This document shows, in pieces, positions 1 to 6,192 of a DNA stretch of 6,437 nt. The notes beneath the pieces were generated by a model. That model made no database searches and was not told the origin of the DNA. It saw only the letters and a program-made list of their open reading frames with translations. The translations under genes were made by a program, and so were the position numbers. Origin of the DNA: Verrucomicrobiota bacterium (lineage in GTDB: Bacteria; Verrucomicrobiota; Verrucomicrobiia; Opitutales; UBA2995); contig JAPUIL010000768.1 of the NCBI GenBank assembly GCA_027297085.1, positions 1 through 6,437 of the forward strand, in the 5' to 3' direction. Position 1 is the stretch's first letter, and every line of letters begins with the position of its first letter.

Positions 1-1551
1 TAATCCTTTTGAATACGTTTTGTCTGGATCGTAAATATCGTCCAATGAATGGAGATAGCTGGATTTAAAATTGTGGCTCAGGCCCAGGGTATGACCAATT
101 TCATGCAACGTAAGGAAATAAATAAACTCTTCCAATAAGCGTTGGTTTTCTTCCGTTGTGGCTCCCAGGGCCTCCAGTGCAAAGTTGGCGAACTGAAATT
201 CGTTTTTAGCGTGGAAGGCTGCGGTGCATACCTCCGGATTGTGCTGAAAGTGGTAGGCATCTAGGGATGGATCTCCCAGTGTTTGACCTTCCCGGATCTG
301 GCGACTGATGACTGAATGCTCAAGCATCACATCGGCGCCCAGGATTTCCCCGCTTCTGGGGTCCAGAAAGCTGGGGCCATAACCTCCATACTGCGGGCGG
401 GGAGAGGAAACCCAACGTAAAACATTGTAGCGTATATCGCCTGCATCCCAGGCCGCATCGTCGGGCTGTATTTTAATCTGCAAGGCATTTTTAAAACCGG
501 CTTGTTCGAAGGCTTCGTTCCAGGTCAGCGCTGCTTTTTCTATGATGGGCCTGAGCTCAACCGGGGTTGTATTCTCGATCCAATACACGATAGGCTCCAC
601 CGGTTCAGACAGCGCGGCGTCGGGATCTTTCTTTTTCAAGCGCCAGCGTTTGATCATGTCGCGATAGGGCACCGCTTCCGTCGATGACAAATCCGTGACC
701 TCCTGTCCGAAATAACCCACCCGTGGGTCATCAAATCGTGGCTGCATCGGTTCTGCTGGAACAGCAATGAGGGAGTGTTGGATTACTACACTGATAAACC
801 TGGGATCGGTGAGAGCTGAACTTCCCGAGATATATGGTTTCTTGTTCTCGAACACATACTCCACGCGCACATCCGTGTTTTCCGGATAGTTTTTAATCGT
901 GCGGATTTTGGACTTATCTTTGCTGAGGTCACCCATGGAAAATACCTCGTGAGGTTTTTTTTCCGGATTGGGTAGGGGAGCAATCGGAATAAATGATTCC
1001 GACAAAAAAAGTCCATCAACTTTGATGAGTATCTGGCCGGTTTCCTCATTCTCGCTCTCAATTTTCTTTTCGAAGAATATGGAGTGGCTCACATTGGCAT
1101 TGGCTGCGCGGGAAATAGCCTTATCCGGGTTGAAGTAAAAGCTGGTGTTCTCTTCAATAAATTCGATGTGATCGAAGAATCGTCGAATCACAAACAGTTT
1201 TGCGTTGTAGGTTATGTAGGATCCGCGGGTCAGCCAACCTGATTCTGGTGGTCCATTCTCAGCGTACGAGAAATACAGGTACTCTTTATCCAAATCGTCT
1301 TCAGAGAGGAGAAGTCGAACCTCACCCGTCTTTCGATCCCGGTAGAAGGTGAAGAGCCCTTCGATCAAATCACTATTCTCAGTCAGCTCCTCGATGGTTT
1401 TTTCTTTTTCCTCTTCTTCTGCTTCGTCTTCCGCGCCCTCGTCAACCACCTCTTCGGGAGTGGATTCATTGGTTTCCGTTTCCTGAGCAGCGAGAGTTAT
1501 AAGTCCTAATGATAAGAAAAGTATAAGGAAGATAAGGGAGGTTGTTTTCAT
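1..1551 (-). CDS. Secreted zinc-dependent metalloprotease (DUF5117/DUF5118, DUF4953 metzincin type), 3'-truncated by window edge
   Basis: A single frame stays open from ATG (1551-1549) to base 1, giving 517 residues; the C-terminus lies outside the window. Residues 1-22 form a Sec signal peptide (two residues after the start Lys-Thr-Thr, then a Leu/Ile-rich core ending L-A-A-Q). Residues 24-56 are a Glu/Asp-rich linker. The segment beginning D-L-I-E-G-L-F-T-F-Y (about 61-90) resembles the DUF5118 start, followed by a DUF5117-like domain. D-P-R-V-G-Y-F (275-281), T-W-N-E-A-F (343-348) and D-P-R-S-G-E-I-L (397-404) are family landmarks. The catalytic motif HEIGHTLGLSH is at residues 483-493 (bases 73-105): His483, His487 and His493 should bind zinc and Glu484 be the general base. 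Family members are usually about 800-900 residues, so roughly a third is missing. The expected activity is hydrolysis of peptides outside the cytoplasm; the substrate is unknown. No close Shine-Dalgarno is seen (GGAAG lies too far upstream). It is divergent from the sigma factor gene. Confidence 0.93.
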   Translation of the reverse strand, partial: MKTTSLIFLILFLSLGLITLAAQETETNESTPEEVVDEGAEDEAEEEEKEKTIEELTENSDLIEGLFTFYRDRKTGEVRLLLSEDDLDKEYLYFSYAENGPPESGWLTRGSYITYNAKLFVIRRFFDHIEFIEENTSFYFNPDKAISRAANANVSHSIFFEKKIESENEETGQILIKVDGLFLSESFIPIAPLPNPEKKPHEVFSMGDLSKDKSKIRTIKNYPENTDVRVEYVFENKKPYISGSSALTDPRFISVVIQHSLIAVPAEPMQPRFDDPRVGYFGQEVTDLSSTEAVPYRDMIKRWRLKKKDPDAALSEPVEPIVYWIENTTPVELRPIIEKAALTWNEAFEQAGFKNALQIKIQPDDAAWDAGDIRYNVLRWVSSPRPQYGGYGPSFLDPRSGEILGADVMLEHSVISRQIREGQTLGDPSLDAYHFQHNPEVCTAAFHAKNEFQFANFALEALGATTEENQRLLEEFIYFLTLHEIGHTLGLSHNFKSSYLHSLDDIYDPDKTYSKGL

Positions 1552-1672
1552 GGTGATTTATGGTTAGCTCTTCCAACTATTTTTACCACAGATTTTTCGT
1601 AATTCTCGTAGGCGATCTATGAGTAGCTTATTTGCGAATTGTATTTTAGGTTAATTCATCTACATTAGCAGC
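1552..1672. other. Divergent intergenic region between protease and sigma factor genes
   Basis: These 121 bases must carry the promoters for both the leftward protease gene and the rightward sigma-kinase operon. The region is AT-rich. I looked for TTGACA/TATAAT-like pairs on both strands and found only weak matches (for example TTGCGA at 1632-1637 with no good -10 at 16-18 bp), so I do not assign a promoter. This could mean that an alternative sigma factor, possibly the adjacent ECF factor itself, reads these genes; that is inference only. Confidence 0.5.
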
Positions 1673-2236
1673 GTGGTGGAATACACATCGCCCAAAAATT
1701 CTACTTCCCCGAAAAGCGGTCAGCAAGATGCCGAGCGGTTGTTGACGCTGGTGTACGACGAGCTTCGTAAGGTTGCTTATTCCAAAATGTCGCTGGAAAG
1801 GTCGGATTTGACCTTGCAACCTACCGCACTGGTCCACGAAGCCTGGATACGGCTGGGAGGAGACAATCAACCTGCCTGGGCGAATCGGGCTCATTTTTTT
1901 TCGGCCGCTGCTGAAGCAATGCGGCGTATTCTTATTGAGCGAGCTAGACGACGGCAGGCGATGCGCCATGGGGGCGGTCAACAACGCGTCGACTCTGAGG
2001 AACTGGAAGGACTGCCAGAATCGATGAACGACGATAAACATGTCATCGATCTGAATGACGCTCTAACCAAGCTTGATCTGGAAGATCCTCGAAAAGCAGA
2101 ACTGGTTAAACTTCGTTACTTTGTAGGTCTGACTATTGAGGAAACGGCAAAGACCATGGAGATCTCAGCACCGACCGCGAAGCGATGGTGGGCTTATTCT
2201 CGATCCTGGTTGTTTGAAAAAATGGCCGAACAGTGA
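1673..2236 (+). CDS. ECF-family RNA polymerase sigma factor, kinase-associated type (TIGR02999 / Sigma70_ECF, ECF43-like)
   Basis: This 187-residue protein should direct RNA polymerase to a specific set of promoters. The sigma-2 domain is about residues 18-94, with L-Q-P-T-A-L-V-H-E-A-W-I-R-L (48-61) and the helix N-R-A-H-F-F-S-A-A-A-E-A-M-R-R-I-L (71-87). The sigma-4 domain is about 125-184, with a helix-turn-helix at 150-176 (G-L-T-I-E-E-T-A-K and the T-A-K-R-W-W-A recognition helix). This arrangement matches the TIGR02999 family (about 180-200 residues), which is often found beside Ser/Thr kinases in Planctomycetota, Verrucomicrobiota and Acidobacteriota. Where typical ECF factors have acidic D-A-E-D before L-V-x-E, this one has Q49-P-T-A52, so Thr51 is a candidate phosphosite. 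The start is GTG 1673 (GTG 1676 is equally possible); an in-frame TAA at 1652 limits upstream choices and no Shine-Dalgarno is evident. The kinase gene follows after 52 bp with no terminator between. No anti-sigma gene is present. Confidence 0.93.
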   Translation: MVEYTSPKNSTSPKSGQQDAERLLTLVYDELRKVAYSKMSLERSDLTLQPTALVHEAWIRLGGDNQPAWANRAHFFSAAAEAMRRILIERARRRQAMRHGGGQQRVDSEELEGLPESMNDDKHVIDLNDALTKLDLEDPRKAELVKLRYFVGLTIEETAKTMEISAPTAKRWWAYSRSWLFEKMAEQ

Positions 2237-2288
2237 TCCATAGGTTGGCTGGATTGCGCGTTGATAGTAAATGCCTGCTTGAGATGAA

Positions 2289-4964
2289 GTGAGTGCCCGC
2301 AAACACGATATTGAGAGAATTTTCTCGGAAGCGATAGAGCTGCCGGAAAGTGAGCGTGTCCATTTTTTGGACACCGAATGTGGAGACAACACTGAACTCC
2401 GGCAACGCGTAGATGCATTGCTCCAGGCGCATGACAAATCGGATGGTTTTTTAGAAGATACGGGGCAGGATGCCTCTTTTGGTCTTGCTGATTCCCTTCG
2501 CGATTCATTGCCATCAGACGAAATGCCAGGCGATCGTATTGGTCGATATAAACTCCTGGAACGACTGGGAGAAGGCGGATGGGGAGTTGTCTGGATGGCC
2601 GAACAGAGCGAGCCGATCAGAAGGCGTGTTGCCTTGAAGGTTTTGAAACTTGGTATGGATACCAAGGAGTTCGTCGCGCGGTTTGAATCGGAGCGACAAG
2701 CCCTCGCCATGATGGATCATCCCAATATTGCGCGGGTATTTGACGGGGGTGCCACTGAGTTGGGGCGACCCTATTTTGTCATGGAACTGGTGCGTGGGAT
2801 ACGCATTTCTGACTATTGCGATCGTGAACAGCTTAATACTCGGGATCGGTTACAACTCTTTATCAAGGTATGCCAAGCGGTTAATCACGCCCACCAAAAA
2901 GGAATCATTCACCGTGATCTCAAACCGTCCAATATCCTTGTCACCGTTAACGACGGCGAGGCAGTCCCCAAGGTAATCGATTTCGGCATCGTTAAAGCCG
3001 CTCAACTTAAGCTGACCGATAAAACCTTGTTCACCCATTTTCATTCGTTTGTTGGCACTCCCGCTTATACCAGTCCTGAGCAGATGCAAATGAGTAGTTT
3101 GGATGTAGATACAAGGAGTGATATCTACAGCTTAGGCGTATTGCTCTACGAATTGCTTTCCGGGAAGCAGCCGTTTGATCCAACTAAACTTTCTGAGCTG
3201 GGGATCGATGCCATGCGCAAATTGATCAGCGAACAGGATCCACCACGACCTTCCGTGCAGGTCAATTCTCTTAATCAGGAGGACCGCACTCTGTTCGCGG
3301 GACATCGTGGTATGGAACCTGAGAAATTTCCCAAGGAACTGAAGGGTGATTTGGATTGGATTGTAATGAAGTGTTTGGAAAAGAACCGATCGCGGCGTTA
3401 CGAAACGGTCAACGCCCTCGCCATGGACATCGAGCGGTACTTGCACCACGAAGCAGTTCTAGCTGGGCATCCAAGCAAACTTTACAAAATCAAAAAGCTG
3501 ATCGATCGCAATCGCGTGGCTTTCGGTATATCAGTAGCCCTTGTGCTTAGCCTGCTGATTGGAACGGCTACGAATGCCTTTTTGGCGATCCAAGCTTTTA
3601 GGGCTGAGGAGCACGCACAGGAAGAGGCTCAGAAAACCGGCGAAATTTCCGAGTTTATAAAAGGTATGTTCAGCTACGTCGATTCACTGGTGGAATTGGG
3701 ACAGAGCCAGGATGCCAATACGAGGATCTTGAAGGATACGTTGAAGGAAACCTTCGATCGTGCGTCAATGAGAATTGGCGATGTTTCACCCGATGCCGAA
3801 ATCGAGATATACGACATTCTCGGTGCCATGTATTTCAAAATCCGAGAATACGCCTCGGCTGAAAAAATGTTTAGACAGGAACTGACTAAGCTCCGGGCAA
3901 ACAGTGAGCGGGATTTCCCAAAACTTGCCCGGACAATGAACCACTTGTGCGCGGCTCTGGCTCGGCAAGGCAAAATTGAAGAGGCCGAATTACAAATTCA
4001 AGAGGCCTTGAATATACAGCAACAGCAATTGAATGAGGACGGTCAGAATGTGGCTCGATCGATGGTAAACCTCAGCGTCATTCAGGTAAAGAAAGCTGGT
4101 AATGTTCGACTGTCGGATAAGGCAAGGGAGGAGCAGCTTCTGAAGGAGCAGGAATCAATAGAAGCAGCCCTGGAGATCCAAAGAGAAGGGTGGGGGAATG
4201 AACATGAGGAGATTGCTGCTTCTCTGAACGAATTGGGTTTCATATTGGCATGCCAGGGTGGAGAAAAGATGGCGGCAGCCGAGGTGGTGATAAAAGAGGC
4301 GCTTAATATGAACAAAAAGTTGCTTGGGAATGAGAACCCCGCGGTAGCAAGCTCCTTGAATCTGTTGACTATTGTTCAGGTCATTCAGGAAAAATATGTG
4401 GAAGCCCTCGATAACTACCGAGCGGTCCAGACAATCAGGCAGAAACTCGAGGAAACGAAAGCCAGAGACGTTTTATCTTCTTACGAGGTATCCGTATGGG
4501 AGCATCAGAATACCGGAGCAGAGTCTTTGGAAGCCTTACACGATATTGTCGAATTTTCGCTCTTCGGCTTCGAACCAGACGACTTAGAGGTAGCTCGACT
4601 AAAAGCCATACAAGCCTTCACTTACATCGAAGAAGGCCAGTATAAAGAAGCAGAAGAAACAGCTTTACTGAGTTTAGCTATCAGGGAAGAAAAGATTCCG
4701 GACCATTGGAGTTCCTTTTACGCAAAAAGTCTTTTGGGTGGTGCCCTGTTTGGCCAGGGTCGTAACGAAGAAGCCGATGTTCTGCTTACCCAAGGATATG
4801 AGGGCGTTAAGGCGCGTAGGGAACAGCTTGAAGACTTTCATAAGCACCGACTGAATGAAGCTCTATACCGGTTGATTTATTTTCACTCCGCAAGAGGCAA
4901 CGCAGCTAAAATGGATAAATTGATTCAAGAAGCTACGTCCCTTGGGCTTGAGTCTCCACGGTGA
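2289..4964 (+). CDS. Transmembrane Ser/Thr protein kinase with C-terminal TPR domain (PknB-like), likely partner of the upstream ECF sigma factor
   Basis: This 891-residue protein starts at GTG 2289; an in-frame TGA at 2280-2282 rules out an earlier start. Residues 5-57 are the N-terminal segment common to this kinase group (E-R-I-F-S-E-A-I-E-L-P, E-L-R-Q-R-V-D-A-L-L). The kinase domain spans about 86-385 and looks active: glycine loop G-E-G-G-W-G (94-99), V-A-L-K with ATP lysine K117, probable helix C glutamate E135, catalytic H-R-D-L-K-P-S-N (208-215, D210), D-F-G (231-233), activation segment G-T-P-A-Y-T-S-P-E-Q (256-265, Ser-Pro-Glu in place of Ala-Pro-Glu), and D-x-x-S-D-I-Y-S-L-G (274-283). 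A single hydrophobic helix at about 411-433 should cross the membrane after the basic stretch K-K-L-I-D-R-N-R. Residues 445-885 are TPR-like helical pairs of about 42 residues (for example 503-541, 544-586, 640-684, 767-808), probably extracytoplasmic and used for sensing or protein binding. The likely substrate is the upstream sigma factor, inferred from gene order and known pairs. Confidence 0.94.
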   Translation: MSARKHDIERIFSEAIELPESERVHFLDTECGDNTELRQRVDALLQAHDKSDGFLEDTGQDASFGLADSLRDSLPSDEMPGDRIGRYKLLERLGEGGWGVVWMAEQSEPIRRRVALKVLKLGMDTKEFVARFESERQALAMMDHPNIARVFDGGATELGRPYFVMELVRGIRISDYCDREQLNTRDRLQLFIKVCQAVNHAHQKGIIHRDLKPSNILVTVNDGEAVPKVIDFGIVKAAQLKLTDKTLFTHFHSFVGTPAYTSPEQMQMSSLDVDTRSDIYSLGVLLYELLSGKQPFDPTKLSELGIDAMRKLISEQDPPRPSVQVNSLNQEDRTLFAGHRGMEPEKFPKELKGDLDWIVMKCLEKNRSRRYETVNALAMDIERYLHHEAVLAGHPSKLYKIKKLIDRNRVAFGISVALVLSLLIGTATNAFLAIQAFRAEEHAQEEAQKTGEISEFIKGMFSYVDSLVELGQSQDANTRILKDTLKETFDRASMRIGDVSPDAEIEIYDILGAMYFKIREYASAEKMFRQELTKLRANSERDFPKLARTMNHLCAALARQGKIEEAELQIQEALNIQQQQLNEDGQNVARSMVNLSVIQVKKAGNVRLSDKAREEQLLKEQESIEAALEIQREGWGNEHEEIAASLNELGFILACQGGEKMAAAEVVIKEALNMNKKLLGNENPAVASSLNLLTIVQVIQEKYVEALDNYRAVQTIRQKLEETKARDVLSSYEVSVWEHQNTGAESLEALHDIVEFSLFGFEPDDLEVARLKAIQAFTYIEEGQYKEAEETALLSLAIREEKIPDHWSSFYAKSLLGGALFGQGRNEEADVLLTQGYEGVKARREQLEDFHKHRLNEALYRLIYFHSARGNAAKMDKLIQEATSLGLESPR

Positions 4965-4972
4965 CCGGTCCC

Positions 4973-4989
4973 ACCGCATTTGTTGCGGT
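4973..4989 (+). terminator. Short hairpin just after the kinase stop codon, possible weak terminator
   Basis: ACCGCA and TGCGGT form a perfect 6-bp stem around the loop TTTGT, starting nine bases after the kinase TGA (4962-4964). No run of T follows (the next bases are CGCTCCTGAG), so a classical intrinsic terminator is not shown. It may be a weak terminator, an mRNA 3'-end stabiliser, or part of the adjacent repeat-like segment. Confidence 0.3.
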
Positions 4990-5029
4990 CGCTCCTGAGT
5001 ATGGGGCTGGAACGCAGCTCTTCGTGCAT

Positions 5030-5059
5030 GCGCCAGTGCGCCGTAGCTTTGGCGAAGGC
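5030..5059. repeat. GC-rich palindromic repeat-like segment in the kinase-TatT gap
   Basis: This segment contains two overlapping small inverted repeats: GCGC-CAGT-GCGC (5030-5041) and CGCC-GTAGCTTT-GGCG (5039-5054), followed by AAGGC. The string CGCCGTAGCTTTGGCGAAGG closely resembles a dispersed intergenic element that I recall from Verrucomicrobiota and related genomes, often near CGCC/GGCG hairpins. Only one copy is in this window, so repetition is not demonstrated here. It stands out from the AT-richer surroundings. If it is a repeat, it is probably REP-like and non-coding. Confidence 0.35.
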
Positions 5060-5125
5060 TGTATCGGTATGAAGGCGTTTGAAACGTTTGGGTTCAGTTG
5101 ATTTTCTTATGAATGGTGGAGCTAT

Positions 5126-5153
5126 TTGAAAGCTTGGAAAAAGGGTCTAATAT
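5126..5153 (+). promoter_or_regulatory. Candidate housekeeping promoter for the TatT-DctP operon
   Basis: TTGAAA (5126-5131, five of six matches to TTGACA) is followed after 16 bp by TAATAT (5148-5153, four of six matches to TATAAT). Transcription would begin near 5160, leaving a leader of about 75 bases before the ATG at 5235. It is the best-spaced pair in the 249-bp gap and lies in the AT-rich part next to the lipoprotein gene. Such matches arise by chance, so this is only a suggestion. Confidence 0.35.
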
Positions 5154-5234
5154 TTGACTTCGAAAGAATAATAAATTTTCGGTGATCCAAAACCGGGGCG
5201 AATCACGCGTTGATTGGAGAACACAGATTCTCTT

Positions 5235-6191
5235 ATGTCTCCAAAAAAATCACCACACCATTCATCGGGCCTCAAACAACTCCTGGGCTTTTCTTGCCTT
5301 CTTGTAATTTGTTCCGGCTGTTCAGTTCGTCAATTTGCAGTTAATCAGATCGGCAATGCCCTGGCTAAGACCGGAACCACCTTTACGTCGGATGACGATC
5401 CTGAACTCGTTGCACAAGCCCTTCCGTTTGGGCTTAAACTGATGGAATCGGTTCTGGCTGAAACGCCCGAGCATGAAGACCTGCTGCTTGCCACTTCCAA
5501 GGGGTACACCCAATACAGTTACGCTTTCGTCTATCTGGATGCGGTAAAATTGCGTGAGGACGATTATTACAAGGCTCGCAAGATGGAGCTGCGTAGTAAG
5601 AAACTATTCTTGCGGGCAAGAGAATATGGTTTGCGTGGTCTCGAGGCCAAGTCTCCCGGATTTCGCGCTGCGCTTAATTCCAATCCAAAGGAAGCAGTCC
5701 AGAGAGTCGATGAAAACAGTATGGGCATGATGTATTGGACTGCAGCTTCGTGGGCGGGAGCGATCAATGCCGATAAGACCGATGCCTATCTGATGGCGGA
5801 CTTACCTAAAATTGATGCCCTGTTGGACCGCATGATCGAACTGGATGAAGCCTATGAAAACGGGGCTATTCACAGTCTGTTGATCAGCTTGGAAATGGTC
5901 AGGCTGGCCAGGGAAGGTAATCCGGAAGACCGGGCATACAAACACTTCCAGGATGCAGTTGAATTGTCAGGTGGTCAGGATGCCGGGCCCTATGTCTCTT
6001 ACGCCACCGCTGTTTGTGTGCCAACCGAGAGAAGAGACGAGTTTATCCAATATTTGAATACGGCCCTCAGCATAGATCCATATGAGAAACCGGAACTTAC
6101 GTTAACCAATTTTTTGATGCAGGAGTATGCTCAATGGCTACTGGATCATGAAGACAATTTTTTCTTACCACCTCTAGAACTGATAAACTAA
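5235..6191 (+). CDS. tatT: TatT-type TRAP transporter T-component lipoprotein (PF16811 family)
   Basis: This 318-residue protein resembles the T-component described in Treponema pallidum (Tp0956, TatT), a helical TPR-like lipoprotein that binds the P-component of TPAT transporters and may help pass hydrophobic ligands. The N-terminus has a basic/polar segment, a hydrophobic core and I-C-S-G-C with Cys29 as the probable lipidated residue; Cys at -3 is a slightly unusual lipobox. Family landmarks are D-D-D-P-E-L-V (53-59), A-L-P-F-G-L-K (62-68), the Q-Y-S-Y-A-F segment near residue 95, M-Y-W-T-A-A-S-W-A-G-A-I near 170, S-G-G near 246 and a C-terminal W-L-L-D-H-E-D-N-F-F. I chose ATG 5235 because the signal peptide then begins normally; TTG 5214 in the same frame would add seven residues. 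GGAGAA at 5216-5221 is the only Shine-Dalgarno-like site, 13 bases from the ATG, which is long. The next gene starts one base after the stop, so the two are probably co-translated. Confidence 0.88.
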   Translation: MSPKKSPHHSSGLKQLLGFSCLLVICSGCSVRQFAVNQIGNALAKTGTTFTSDDDPELVAQALPFGLKLMESVLAETPEHEDLLLATSKGYTQYSYAFVYLDAVKLREDDYYKARKMELRSKKLFLRAREYGLRGLEAKSPGFRAALNSNPKEAVQRVDENSMGMMYWTAASWAGAINADKTDAYLMADLPKIDALLDRMIELDEAYENGAIHSLLISLEMVRLAREGNPEDRAYKHFQDAVELSGGQDAGPYVSYATAVCVPTERRDEFIQYLNTALSIDPYEKPELTLTNFLMQEYAQWLLDHEDNFFLPPLELIN

Positions 6192-6192
6192 A

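Noticed and set aside
502..687. 61-codon plus-strand open frame opposite the protease gene
   Set aside because: It is antisense to conserved protease sequence with no domain or plausible translation start signal.
786..1061. 91-codon minus-strand open frame inside the protease gene
   Set aside because: It is a different frame of the same strand within the protease; the protease frame carries the conserved motifs and stays open across the whole region.
1646..2041. 131-codon minus-strand open frame opposite the sigma factor gene
   Set aside because: It lies entirely antisense to a well-recognised sigma factor; its translation shows no recognisable domain, and the plus-strand reading is clearly the real gene.
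2165..2710. 181-codon minus-strand open frame across the sigma-kinase junction
   Set aside because: The Ser/Arg/Pro-rich translation is typical of antisense shadow reading; it covers the start of the kinase gene and resembles no family I know.
5154..5175. TTGACT followed by an AT-rich AATAATAAA stretch as an alternative promoter upstream of tatT
   Set aside because: No acceptable -10 hexamer lies 16-18 bp from TTGACT; the AATAAT match is only about 8 bp away.
4965..5213. Search for a tRNA, riboswitch or pseudogene in the kinase-tatT gap
   Set aside because: I found no cloverleaf, no known riboswitch core and no degraded protein similarity; only short hairpins and a candidate promoter are visible.
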